NCBI GenBank assembly: GCA_964036045.1
Contig: OZ038381.1
Coordinates: 152,476,352-152,540,351 of the forward strand
Length of the DNA: 64,000 nucleotides
DNA from: Eutreptiella sp. 'Long Island Sound 2002'
Taxonomy: Eukaryota > Euglenozoa > Euglenophyceae > Eutreptiales > Eutreptiaceae
Direction of reading: 5' to 3'
The notes under the pieces were generated by a model. That model saw only the letters and a program-made list of their open reading frames with translations. It did no database searches and had not been told where the DNA came from. Positions 23,931-35,185 of the stretch are shown here, one piece after another. Position numbers and translations under genes: made by a program. How positions within the stretch are numbered: position 1 is the first letter of the stretch; every line of letters begins with the position of its first letter.

Positions 23931-25063
23931 GGCGGGGACACCTGCACTATGCACGCTTGGAGGGTGACGCCTGCCACCCCAGCGAACAAGCGGAGCAAGA
24001 AGCGACCCAAGACCTAGGCTTCTGGATCCCCAGGCTTGTCACAGGGGAGCAGCTCGAACTGGCGGTCCGCATACGATGGGTACTTTCTTCGCGGTCCGGC
24101 CACCTCGCGGAGGGAACACGCACCATGGCAGACGTCACGTTTGGTCATCGGACAGGGCACGCGCCCCCCGCCACCATGGACCACCCCGGCCAATGGCGCT
24201 ATGTGGCCACGCGGCTCATGGCGCATATGGGAGCCTACAGCCCAGATGAAATGAACAGACTGCACTGGCGGTGGCACCGGCGCGCTGCCCTGCGCATCCG
24301 TACAGCCATGCAGGACCATGATATCTGGGACATCCCTGGATCACCGGGCTACCAGGGACACGCCTCAGGCCACCGGCGGCCGCGGTCCCAAGACGTCCCG
24401 GAGCCCCCCAGGCAGGCGGCGCGCCGAAACTCACCGGAACACCCACGGGGTCCACGACCCGGTAGGGGTTCCCCCTCTGGCACATACAGCAGCCCCCTGC
24501 GGCCGTTTGCCCCACGGAGGAGCCCGGGCAGTCCCCACGCCTCGAGGGTGCAAGGCGACACGCTGGAGCAGCGCCAAGAGACGAGGCACCCTGGCCGATC
24601 CCGTCGCCGCAGCCGCACGCCGCCCCCAGCAGCGCGACGAGTGGTCTTCAACGAGGATATGGACAGGGACCACGGGGGCCCCCGCGACCCCCACGCTCGG
24701 CGAACATCATCGACCTCCGACCCCAGACGCCGGTCCAAGAGGCCCCGCACCGAGCGGACGCGCATCCCCACCATTCTCACGCCGGCCGAGCGCGAGCGGC
24801 AAGCAGCGCTTCAAGGGGACCCTCGCCAGACGGAGGGCGAAACGTCCAGCTCATCCGCCGCCTCCCTCCGGGGGTCAGCGGCCGATCCGCTACCGAGAGG
24901 ACCACACGCCACAGACACGCGACCAAGGGAGCCCGCGCCCGACCCCAGCCCTACGCAAGGGGCGGGGGGGCAGCCCTCCCCGCCGTCCAGAAGCCGCCAG
25001 GCCACAGAGGGCACACTGCGGCAGCCGGGACACGGCGCGAGCGGACCAAGGGCGGACACATAG
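23931..25063 (+). pseudogene. Helical domain and basic linker ahead of the C48 peptidase
   Basis: A globular stretch (GFWIPRLVTGEQLELAVRIR to AALRIRTAMQDHDIWDI, about 24019-24330) rich in Trp, His and Arg stands out from its low-complexity surroundings. It is followed by an Arg/Ser/Pro-rich tail with a possible nuclear-localisation cluster (RRRSKRPRTER, about 24730). The frame stays in phase with the peptidase across a TAG at 25061-25063, so both probably came from one polyprotein. The family is not recognised. Confidence 0.45.
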
Positions 25064-26342
25064 ATGACAGGGACCTCCAGCCCCCAGGAGCCCGCTGTCC
25101 CACTGCCCACCGCCACGCCCTGCTCGATGCCCCGGCAACGGGAACCCCCCACGGAGTACGTGCCTGGGGGACACCCGGGCGCCACCTCACGGCACCCCTC
25201 CCCTGCTGACGCGGCACTGGACCAAGACCGGGTGGCCATGCCCCCCCCGCCCCCCCGACCGCCACAGCAACGGGGCACGGGTCCCTTCGACGAAGCGGAA
25301 CTGAGGGCGCTCTACGACATCCACGCTTCCACGCCCTCGGGCGAGCTGGTGGCCACCCTCCGGGAACACCTCCGTAACGTCGACCCGAACAGGCTTTTCG
25401 CCGTAGTCTTCCTGCCACATGCCCCGACAACCCAAATCTTTGTGCGACAGCTCCAGGCGCTCGTCACCCCCGGTACACAGGTCTCTGAGGACCTCATTGA
25501 AGCGTGGATCTGGTGGTTCAACACCCACCAACTGGCCCGAGGGGGCGTGTGGGTCCCACACCTGGGCTGGGTACACACGCTCATAGCGCCGCCGACGGAC
25601 CCCAGGCCCGCACCCACCACCGGAGGCCGGGAGCGGGCCGCCCCACCACCGAGAGCCGACAACCTCCGTATCCCACCGCATGAGGGCCTGGAGGCATGGG
25701 AAAGCGGGACCGCCCGTAGCAGGGGGCACAACCTCACGAACCTGACGGCGCACTACCCGAAGACGGCGCGCGCAGCGCCCCCGCCGCGCGAACGTGACCC
25801 CGGTACCATCACCAAGATCGTGTTGGAGAATGGCCACTACTACCAGGTGCGGATCATCCCACACCCGCAGGACAACCATTGGAGCCTGGAGGCCGTCGCC
25901 TCCATGCTCCGGGCGACCACGGACCTGCCGGACAACCCTACCCCCCCTGCTCCCAGACCAACCCCCGGACCCCCTGACGGCCATTGTGTCGGGGACGGCA
26001 GGCACCTGGCACCCAGGCCACGCCCTATACTGCCTCTGGCGGTGGGCGCGGCGCCGCTGGCCGCACAACAGGGCGTGGTCAGCGGCGTGGAGGTTCTACC
26101 TCGACGGCCGGCAGCAGATGGAGGCCATCCCGGAACCGACGGCGGAAACCCCCACTGAGCCCAACCTGTGCTCCGTCTTCGCGATCCACCAGGTCCGGGC
26201 ACTGGCGCTGGGCGGGCAGCTGCAGCCCGCCATCCGCACTGAGACGGAGGCCCGGGCGGCGCACACGGCCCTGGTGCACGAAATCTTCAGTACCCTCCGC
26301 AGCGCCCTTGTACGACGTGTGGGTAACCCCCCAGGGCCCTGA
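25064..26342 (+). pseudogene. Ulp1-like (C48-type) cysteine peptidase domain of the LINE
   Basis: Residues 131-175 (LQALVTPGTQVSEDLIEAWI, then GVWVPHLGWVHTLI) resemble the entry segment of Ulp1/SENP proteases. The probable catalytic His is in NHWSLEAV (His272, about 25878). The frame then shifts by about 25,950, and the second half carries TPTEPNLCSVFAIHQVRALA with the candidate catalytic Cys at 26169-26171. This matches the family pattern P-x-Q-x-N-x-x-D-C-G-x-F, though the Gln and the Gly after Cys are altered. Such enzymes cleave SUMO, ubiquitin-like or adenovirus-type substrates. The role in the LINE (polyprotein processing or deconjugation) is inference. Confidence 0.6.
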
Positions 26343-27490
26343 CCCGCGGCCGACCACAGGACCTGCAGCGACGACGCACGGCCGCACGCGCACGGCACAA
26401 GTCCCACACCGGCCACGCGCAGGGAAGAGACGGCGCGGCGGACCCGGGACCGCCTCCTCCCGCCAGAGGACCGGACGATGACCGTCACGCCAGCGGCAGC
26501 GGGGTCGGCCACGAACCACAACGACCCCGGCCGGGCAGACCTCGCCCAACAAGACCCCTCGTAGAACACAGCAACGCGCGGCCGCGCAACATGCTACGGC
26601 ACCGGCCGTCGACCGGACACACCAGCGGGGACGGCGTGCTCCTGTCCGGCACGCACGACGGACACACAAGGAGTTGAGGCTAGCCTTAGCAGCCCACGGT
26701 GTCGGACACAAATACGACCCCAGCGACCTCTTCCAACATTCCCCGGACGGGGGCCGCACTTCCCGGACCCCAGCGACCCGCCTGCAACAAGGAAAGGGGG
26801 CAGCGCCACGGCCGGGGCCGGCATCCCACCTGACCCTCCTCTCCCACGTAACGGGTCCGCGAGGGGCCGGGCAAAGGGGCCAGCCAAACACGCGGAGCCC
26901 GCGGCCGAACCGATGACCACGGGGGTGTTGTCCAACAGCGCACGCCACCGGATCCGGGCACTGGCGCTGGGCAATTGACGGCAACCCGCCGTCCGCACTG
27001 AGGCGGAGACCCGGGCGGCACGCCCAGCCCTTGTGCACGCAAACTTCAGTAACCTCCACGGTGCCCCGGTGCGACGCATGGGACGCGCCCCCAGGACCCT
27101 GAGCCGCGCCTGGCCACAGGTCCTACCGCGACGACCCAGTGGCACACAGCCGCGCAACACACCCCAGCAACACCTGACGGTCCAACAAACCGACGAGACG
27201 GACGTCAACCGGCCCGACACATGCAACAGATGCCCGGAGAGTGGAGGCCGGCCTGCGCAACCCGTGGTGTCAAGCACGCACGGAAACCCCACGACTTCCT
27301 CCTACAACCCCCCGGGCGAGGGCCACACTTCTCGGACCCCGCGACCCACCTGCAGCAGGGAACAGGTGGGGGCGACGCCCGGACCCGTCCTCCCGCCTCA
27401 ACCTCCTCTCCCGCGAGCCGGATCCACAAGGGGCTGGGCAAAGGGCCCGGCCAAATACGCGGAACCCGCGGCCGGGCCGATAACCACAAG
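26198..27490 (+). repeat. Internal segmental duplications after the C48 domain
   Basis: The end of the C48 frame (26198-26345, CGGGCACTGGCGCTGGG onward) recurs in diverged form at about 26950-27085. A second block, 26751-26920 (CGCACTTCCCGGACCCC onward), recurs at 27319-27488, offset 568 bp. The copies carry stops and are not coding. They show serial duplication in the 3' part of the LINE. Confidence 0.75.
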
Positions 27491-28394
27491 AATGTTAACG
27501 AACCACCGGCCAGAGTATTACCGTCTAGGGCAAGCATCCGGAGATAAGTGCACCGCGGGGACCAGCGCACACCTCCTCCGGGGAGTTGAGCGCCTGGGAC
27601 GCGCAAGGTTACGACACGTATAACCTATGCGAATGGTACGGGGGGCACACTCCCCGCAGACGGTTAACAGCGTCCATGAGAGGGAGGGGGGCTGCAACAC
27701 TGCCCGGTACTCCTGTCCTCCACAACCCCACCCGGGGCATGCGGGGGGCCACAAGCTCACCACACGGGGCCGCGCCGACCCCCCTGCCAACAGGCACGGG
27801 TGTGTTACGCCGAGCCCAACCCGCCACGTCGGACGATGCGTCCGAACACCACAGCACAAGCCGAACCACCCTAACCATCTTAGCAACCACACCCAGCACC
27901 GTGACACAGACACGCCACCCGAATGACCCGCAACGCATGACACGAGAAGGCGCACGGCAGACAGACAGGCACGAGCACGAGCACAGCACCACCGAACTGG
28001 AACAACACCCTGAGGCTCCCATGGGGAGCACAGGGACACACCGAGGGGGACCGGCGGGGCCTTGCCACCGACGGGGGGTGTACATATGAGTGGCACAAGC
28101 GAAACTGGAAGTACGGCTACGGAGCACCACGAAATACCGGATATGGATTGTGCATGCAACACTGCCAGGGCGGGGCAGGGAACAGGGCACCGACAGGGGA
28201 AAAAAGTTTTTACAGTGGTCCGACCACTTGTCATGGCTTTTCTCCCCCGCGGCGGGTGGGCGGCGCACAGTACAAACGTACCGTGCCAGCCCCACACACC
28301 TGGCACCGACCAACATCGCAACAAGCGGAACACCTGCACACAAAAAATCCGACTGCGCGAGCGCCCGCTGCGACGACAAGGAACGAACGCCGAA
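27491..28394 (+). other. LINE 3' region, no gene seen
   Basis: Moderately GC-rich and A/C-skewed sequence without a motif-bearing frame. Open frames of up to 340 codons on the minus strand have no recognisable features and overlap each other. It is treated as 3' untranslated sequence of the LINE. Confidence 0.4.
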
Positions 28395-29370
28395 CAAACC
28401 AACCAAGAGGCGACTAACACGACCACACACCGCCAGAACCACTACAGCGGAGGCAACGTGACCGTGAGCAGACCGCGCGCACACCGACCAGCGCCAAGCT
28501 GGCCGGGCTTGCATGGGCCGGTGCGAGAGCGACGTCCAACGAGCTAGCGACACCGTGTCGAGCCGCGCCCCCCGACCACCATGGCCACAAACACAGAGGA
28601 ACACTGTGACTCTACCGCTGCGGACGCGGCCCATGAACGTTCCGGAACTACACTACACGAGACTTGTACAAACCAAGACGCAACAAACGGACGCAGACAC
28701 AAACGTGCTGGCTAAACGGGCAGGGTTCGAAGATAAGACCACCGGCAGCAGCGCAACGGAACCCACACGAACCCAGCCGACCATGAGGCGGCCACGACAA
28801 CCGCGCACCAACCACACCACAGCTGCAGCCACCACTTGACCGTAAACAGACCACACGCAAGCCGGCCAACGCCGAACCAGCCAGGCGTGCACGGGTCGAA
28901 ACGGAAACGGCGCCCAACGGGTTGGCAACACCGTGGTGCGCCACACCCACCGACGACCGTACCCACGAACAAAGCAGAACACCGCAACGCTGCCAATACA
29001 AACGCGACCAACCAACGGTAACAAACTACACAACACTACACTTCGACAAACCACGACGCCACTGACCAGCACCGACACGGACATGCCGGCTGCATAAACA
29101 ACATTCGGCGGAACGACCACCGGCAGCAGCGCAATGGAACCCACGCAAACCAAGCCGACCATGAGGCGGCCAAGACGACCGCGAACCAACAACACCGCAG
29201 CTGCAGCCGCCACTTGACCGTAAACAGACCACACGCAAGCCGGCCAACACCAAACCAGCCAGGCGTGCACGGGTCGAAACGGGAACGGCGTCCAAAGGGT
29301 TGGTGACACCGTGGTGCGCCGCGCCAGCCGACGACCATATCCACGAACAAAACTTGGCTCTACCATCACG
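28395..29370 (+). repeat. Three tandem ~380-bp copies at the LINE 3' end
   Basis: The block with ACCATGAGGCGGCC and CACTTGACCGTAAACAGACC starts near 28741 and recurs near 29120, very similar over about 250 bp. A more diverged copy (ACCAAGAGGCGACTAA, GTGACCGTGAGCAGACCGCG) begins near 28395. The similarity gradient suggests the first copy is oldest. Repeated 3' ends occur in LINEs whose own RT recognises the 3' UTR. Confidence 0.85.
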
Positions 29371-30003
29371 CAACCGACCAACCTACATTAACAAACTACA
29401 CCGCAACCGTACCATACGACCGACCAACCGGCCACAACGACCTACTTCGAACCCCCGGCCCCCCGGGAGAGCGCAAGCTCGACCGAGTCAGGAGGTGTGA
29501 GTGTGCGCCACGGCATGCGAGTCCCGTAGCACGTGCTTCTTTAAGTCGCCTCACACCTACTGAAAACCAACCCAGGTGGGGGTGCCTGCAGGACAGGGCC
29601 TTTGGCCTGGCTGCCGGCCCCTGGGCCCCAGAATCCGGAGGTTGATGAGGATGTGCGGTGGGACCCTGCCCCACGTATCATCCGCCCGAAGGAGAGGAAT
29701 GTGAGACTTCGGTCGAACATGGGTTACCTCTTTGGGCAGACCCCGCTGTAAGGTACTGCTCGCGGCGACCGCGCCCTTCCCCCATGTGGGGGAGCCGCTT
29801 TGTGGGGGCACGTGCAGTAGGGCCGTGGGTGGGTGAGCAAAAGCCCCTTGGTAAGTCCCCCCTGCGGGGCAACCCTAGTCCCCAGTCGACCTACCTACCT
29901 ACCTATCACTGAATCTTGAGTTCCCGTAGGCCATTCCAAAAGGGGGCCATTAACATTTATAACAGCAATTTTTCCCTTTGCTGCAGTAGAGGTACAGGAC
30001 ATG
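29371..30003. other. Spacer between the LINE and the Gag-protease element
   Basis: It contains an AGGTGTGAG ... CTCACACCT inverted repeat (about 29500-29562) and a short (ACCT)n run near 29890. No gene or LTR pair is recognised. Confidence 0.4.
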
Positions 30004-30576
30004 TTACTTGTCGCTGGCGAATAGCTCCATGTTCAGGTCTTCCCGGGAGTATCCCAACTCCTTTAGACCTTGGTCCAAGACATCCCCAAGGAGCTGATAG
30101 TCCTCAGTTTTGGAGGCGACCATCATGGTTGAGGGCTCCTTCTTGCATACCCTCAGGTAGCTAGACGTGTGCTCAGACTGCTCCACAGGTACAGATTCCC
30201 ATCCGTCACCATGGTCCACTTGGAGGACGTAGGGCGCTTGCAGGGTGAGGGATAGGATCTGGGAATGCTCGACGAAGATGTCGGTCCGCAGTACAAAGTC
30301 GAAGGCTTCGGTGTCCATCACGTAGAACCGATGGGCAATGCTTCTAGATCCCATAGGCACTTCGACCTCACAGTCCCAACAACTGTGCACCACATGCCCA
30401 TCTCCCATGCAGATGGCTGCGGTAGGCATGATGTTCTTCAGTTCTCCATCAGGTAAAATTTTCTTGGCCACAATGGATATAGTGGCCCCAGTATCCAGTA
30501 CCCCCAGGTATTCATGTCCCCCAAGACGGATACGTACCCGGAACACCAGATCTGTAGGTCCCCCGGAGCGTCCCTG
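30004..30576 (-). pseudogene. Retrotransposon aspartic protease
   Basis: On the minus strand the frame encodes the retropepsin signature LDTGATISIV (30498 downward), preceded by VRIRLGGHEYLGV and followed by a second hydrophobic-hydrophobic-R-T-D box (FDFVLRTDIF) in place of the usual I-L-G-T-D. This is a monomer of about the normal length for Ty1/Ty3-type proteases, plus a C-terminal tail to the TAA at 30004. It is in the same frame as the upstream zinc-knuckle segment, separated only by a TGA at 30577-30579. It would cleave the Gag polyprotein. No reverse transcriptase follows. Confidence 0.85.
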
Positions 30577-31257
30577 TCAGAACTCCGCGGGGCAGGTCAG
30601 GTTCTTCGGAAGTTTCCGCGCCGTGCGCATGAAACGGGAGCGTTTGCGGGCGTTAGACTGGTCCCCATCTTCGTTAGCACGCTTAGTCCCTTGTTCTTGT
30701 TGCGCTTGCGTCTGCAAACGGGTAGTAAGGCCCGTGTTTGGTTGCCGACCAGAGGGCTCAGAGTTCCCCCCTGGCGTAGTATTGGGGTTCCCTCCGGACT
30801 GGTTCGAGTTCTTGTCGTTGTCCGGCTTGCGGTCAGAGCCTCCTCGTCGAGCTTTGCCTTTGCCACCTTGGTCTTTGCCATCACCCTTGGACTTGCCTTG
30901 GCCACTGTCCTTGTTGGTGTTGCCCTCGCCACTGCCCTTGCCACTGGCGTTCTCGGTCTTAAGCTTCGCCGAGAGGCGTTGCTTCTGGTAGCACTCGTCT
31001 TCGTAGTGCTTCCTCTTACCACAGAACGCACAGGTGATTGTGCACCTATAGTGGTCCGGCAGCTTGGCCTTGCCGCCGGTGTTTGTCTCCTGCTTCTTCC
31101 CCTGGACCACGAAGCAGTCCCGCTGGTCGCAGTCAGGGGTATGAAGCAGTAAGCCCTGCTCATCTGTGGCATCACACCAGAAGAGGTCGTGGACATTGCT
31201 CATGATGCGAGCATTTTTGGGTGTAGTCACCTGTCCAGGTCTGGGTCCTTGGTACCC
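30577..31257 (-). pseudogene. Retrotransposon nucleocapsid segment with CCHC zinc knuckle
   Basis: The minus-strand frame carries CAFCGKRKHYEDEC (about 31033-30990), a perfect C-x2-C-x4-H-x4-C zinc knuckle, then a long Lys/Gly/Asn-rich basic tail. Such knuckles bind the element's RNA in the particle. It is in frame with Gag upstream across TGA 31258-31260 and with the protease downstream across TGA 30577-30579, so Gag, NC and protease were one polyprotein. Confidence 0.85.
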
Positions 31258-33099
31258 TCAGCCTTGGCTCCCAGAGCCGCCTCCTCCAGGACGGTAGACG
31301 TTCAGGTGCTGGTGGCTTTCTTTCTCTAGCGCCAGCTCCAAGAGTAGCACAGACAGGTCCTCGTAGTGGAGGGCTCTCGCCTTGCGCTCTGCCGTTGCCC
31401 GGCATTCATCCCACAGTTCTCGTGGGAGCTTGGCCACCAACCAGAATAGCAGCTCGTCGCTGGCGTAGGAACAGGGTGTCAGTCGCCCTACCCACTGGTC
31501 CAAGTGGGCAAGCAGCTCGGAAATCCTGGCAGGCTTGGTGATGTTGGGCAGTACAGCCAGGTTCTCAATCTCGGCCCTCATGGAGAGGTCGGTCTCGTAG
31601 GTAGGGTACTGCCTCTCCAAGGCAACCAACACGTCGGCGGAGGTGGCGGACTTCGTCACGATCTGCTTGACCTGCTTCTCCAAGTACTTGGTCTTGCAGC
31701 ACTGCAGGAGCAGATCGCACTTCACTCGCCCACTAGCACGGGTTTGGCCAGTCATCCTCAGACACCGGTTAAAGTTCTCAGCGAACTCGCTGAGGTCCTT
31801 CCCCGTGAACTCCGGCAAGTTCACCACGATCTTGGAGGTGGCTATAGCCTTAGCCTCTTGGGACTTGCGTGCCTCATGGCGCTTGGTCTTCCTCTTTTTC
31901 GTCTTTTTCTTGCCGCTCGGGTTCTCGGGGTCCTGAGGGTCATCTTCCTCAGAGGGTGAAGCGGATGTCATAGATGGCGGCTCATCAGAAGAAGGATCTC
32001 CACCCCGGTCACTAGAGCCGTAGGGCTCAACATCGACCATGGCCCTTAGGGCTGTCAACCGCATTCGGTCCAGCTCGGCTCGCGTGGAGTTCTCCGCGTG
32101 GCTATAGTGGGGCTGGGCTGTTCTTGGTACGAAAGGACTCCTCGGTATCACAGCAGGGGTCGGCATAGGTCGGCTCCTCAAGCCTCTCAAAGTGTTCGTC
32201 AGCCCCGCCACCAAATGATTGGCTTGTAGAGGATGAGGTGAAACTCCCACGGTGGTAGGTGACGCTTGGGGAGGAATCAAGGGCTCCATATTGGGCCAAA
32301 TTTCTGGGGTTAGATCACCGACTTTTTCAGAAGTGGCTCCTCGAAGAGCCTCGCATATCTCCGACCGCGTCAGGGATCTGTTTGAGGATCTTCCAGATCC
32401 TCTACTCCTTCCACCACAAGACTCAAGGCCACACAGGCCACTCAGAGAAGTGAAACCCGGTGCTGGCATGGTGTACCCAGGCTCGGGTGCCGCATAGCCA
32501 GGTATCCCAGTCATGTACACGGCCGCCGCGGGTCTGTGATAGCCATCCTCATAGCGGCGAGGCATAGGCTCAGGAACACCGGTGTAGGTGGAGCTGGATG
32601 CCACTGGTTCGTTGACTGCAGTTGCCATAGGTGGCAGAGTCGCGGCTGGAGTCGCACCATAAGTGGGGTAAGGCATAACAGTAAAACCTGGACCCTCAGC
32701 CATAGGTGGAGTGGTTGTGGGTGAGGATGTAGCTGGATGTGTGGCTAGGAGTGTAGTGGTTGTTGAAGAGGGTACTGCAGGGTAATCTGTGGCGCTCGGC
32801 GTGCTCTCAACAGGTTTGTCATCGAAGGGCACCTCGTCGGATGGTTCGTGTCCATCTCCAGGATTTACCTCTTCGGCTCCCATGTCCCATGCTTGCTTCT
32901 CCTTCTCCTTCTCTTTGCCCTCAGGTCCTCCAACGGATAGTCCACTGAAGGTAGCTCTCAAGCCCTAATCATCCCCCACCCCACTTAAAGGCACTGAAGG
33001 TACAGGCTCCTCAGGTTCAGGTTCAGGTTTGGGCGCTGGCGCTAGCTTGGCTGGTGCCACTGAGGGCGCTGTCGTCTCGGCAGTGTCCTTGGTGTCCAT
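31258..33099 (-). pseudogene. Retrotransposon Gag protein
   Basis: The frame starts at ATG 33099-33097, crosses an in-frame TAG at 32965-32967 and runs to the TGA at 31258. After a Pro/Thr-rich head comes a KKKTKKRKTKR basic patch (about 31900). The helical retrotransposon Gag core follows (IVVNLPEFTGKDLSEFAENF to LPRELWDECRATAERKARAL), with the WxxFxxxF-like and Arg-rich helices seen in Ty1/Ty3 Gag. It ends in a Gly-rich tail. It is the structural protein of a virus-like particle. The element appears non-autonomous or truncated, since only Gag, knuckle and protease are present. Confidence 0.8.
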
Positions 33100-33289
33100 A
33101 TTATATTTCTTTGCCCTTCAGTGGAGTGAGTCTCGACGTACTGGTTGTACTACACGGGGTTGCAGGTACGCAAAGACTGAAAATCTCTGCTACCAGAGAG
33201 TTAGAACAGGCTTTCACTGTCGATTGCTTTGATGATATTGTTTTGTTTGTGCCCCTGCTTGCTCTTGCTGCTTCTTGATGTAGTTCAGG

Positions 33290-33935
33290 TTTTCCAAACA
33301 AATATGTTTTGATGAAATCAACCAGAAATAAGTACCCACGGTGCAAGGCAAAGGACCACATGATCAAATCCACAACATAAAGGGCTGCAATCAAAGGAGA
33401 TAGTGTAGCCACACAGATTTATGAAAAGATAGTTAGAAAATATCCTACAATCAGGGAAAAACTGCACACATGGGCATCCTCTCTTTTATAGTGCCATCTA
33501 GAGATGTGCACTCATTGTTTTGGGTCCCATAGGTGCTGAGGTGGCATGGCTTGTGGCACTGAGGTCACTGCCATGTCACATGGGATCTTCCTACTGAGCT
33601 AGGCTGACTGGGAATTGAACCCAAGACCTCTCAAAAGGAGGTGCCACAGACCACTAGGATAGCTAAGCATTCGTGAGAAAATATAGAAAAATGTATAGGG
33701 TCTAGATCAATGTCGGCGCCTCAGTCAGTCCAGGAAACGGTGAATAAGTCAAATCAGCTGGGGGGTCAGGGGTCCACACAACATCCATAGTTCAATGCTT
33801 GGTTTTATAGGTCAAAATGTCTTATCACCCCTTTTGGTTAGGCCAATACTATGATAAAAATGTGTTATACCTTTAGCTCTCTCTATAACAACTAAAGCTA
33901 ACCTTTGGGCAGGGAAATACAGTTTTTCTTACTAG
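33290..33935 (-). repeat. Dispersed repeat, copy 2, with A and B boxes
   Basis: Second copy of the 16965-17612 repeat, same orientation. On the minus strand it keeps a good pol III A box, TATCCTAGTGG (33661-33651), and a B box, GGTTCAATTCC (33621-33611), 29 nt apart, with anticodon-arm-like and T-arm-like stems between and around them. It ends precisely where copia coding sequence begins, suggesting it inserted into or beside that element. Confidence 0.8.
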
Positions 33936-33938
33936 ATA

Positions 33939-34145
33939 GCAACGGAAAAGAGGTTACTCATTGACACTGCAATTCTTCAGAATGTTTTGTCGACTAAGGA
34001 GGTTGAATCCCTAATGCCTTCTCATTTACAATACGCGGATTGCTTGACCAAGGATGTTTCATCTAAGTGTTTGGTGCGAGTGATCATATACGGCTTTTTG
34101 TCTTGTGGTGATGAATCACAAAGATCGGTGCAATGTCAACGCTGA
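33939..34145 (+). pseudogene. Ty1/copia RNase H C-terminal fragment
   Basis: Sixty-eight codons read ATEKRLLIDTAILQ, then HLQYADCLTKDVSS, the end of the copia RNase H domain (K-R-L-x-x-D-x-A-x-L and the near-universal Q-x-A-D-x-L-T-K). A TGA at 34143 closes it. The rest of pol is missing upstream, where the dispersed repeat sits. Confidence 0.85.
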
Positions 34146-34380
34146 GTATATATATCCGTGTGCTGTTGGCAAGGCCAACGTAGAGAGGAACCAATGTTGA
34201 TGTGAGAGATATATGGCAATTGTGGAACAATGTTGCTCATGCCAATGCTGAGTGGAGGGCATGCATAGAAATGGATGCATATATTGGAATGGAATGGCGA
34301 TACATACATGACATGACAATATCACACAAGCATGCACATGATATGATATATCGTTAATGGACAGGCCCTAGTGGAGCACA
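34146..34380 (+). other. Possible copia 3' end or LTR remnant
   Basis: The sequence just after the RNase H stop holds a TGTTGATGTGAGAG start and an ATATAT-rich body, as an LTR would, but no partner LTR is visible in the window. Weak call from position only. Confidence 0.3.
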
Positions 34381-34668
34381 TGTGCACTCCCATGGGTGGC
34401 AACTAATGGCAGGCATGCATGGGTAATTCCTACCCAAGTCAACCGATACATCAAGATGTAAAAAAGATGAAATCATGGTGCATGTGGTCTGAGATCGATT
34501 CGTTTCCCGTTATGTCATTTTTCCCATATGATTATAACTATGCAGCCCTTTGTTGATGATTCTGGACTTGTTTGAATTTCGAGATCGTGTTCTGGCCCTG
34601 CTCGTCGCCGCCGACACTCTTGCTGTTCGTCTTTTTCCGGATTGTTTTTGGAGTTTTAACAGTAGCTA

Positions 34669-35185
34669 GGCGCCACCGGTAAGGTTTGTGGCGCTTTTTT
34701 TTTACAATGTCCTTTGAATCATGTCCTAAAAGGATATCTTTGGCCGTGCTAGGTCGTCTCTTGCTCACTTTGAGCTACTTTGGTCGGGGGGTGGGGCTCT
34801 CCAGGTTTGACCGCCACAGTGGCACATAGCATTTTCGGGGCTGCACCAAATGGCCCGGTAGGGTAATTTGGCGCCACCGGTGAGTTTTGTGGCGCTTTTA
34901 TTTTGTAAATGCAGCTTGAATCATGTACCAAAAATATATCCTTGGCCGTGCTAGGCTGTCTTTTGCTCACTTTGAGCTATTTAGGGGTGATGGTAGGGGG
35001 GTTCGCTTGTTTTGGGCAAATTTCGCCGTGTTGCCCGGTGGGAGCAACAAATGTTCCGGGTAACTTGGCACCATCGGGGAGTTTTGTGGCGCTTTTTTTT
35101 TGACAATCTCCTTTGAAACATGTCCTAAAAGGATATCCTTGGCCGTACCAGGCCCTCACTTTGAGCTATTTGGGGTGAAGGTTTC
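34669..35185. repeat. Three tandem ~200-bp repeats
   Basis: GGCGCCACCGG followed by TTTTGTGGCGCTTTT starts at 34669, 34870 and (GGCACCATCGG) 35067. Each unit continues with CCTTTGAATCATGTCC, AAGGATATC, TTGGCCGT and TCACTTTGAGCTA. The third copy is partial. The GCGCCAC ... GTGGCGC words form a short stem in each unit. Confidence 0.9.

Noticed and set aside
27518-28634. Cys/Val-rich minus-strand frames near the LINE 3' region
   Set aside because: Several frames overlap with similar composition and none has a recognisable feature.
26079-29381. Long minus-strand frames opposite the second LINE
   Set aside because: They overlap each other and the motif-bearing plus-strand frames, and reflect high GC content with few stops.
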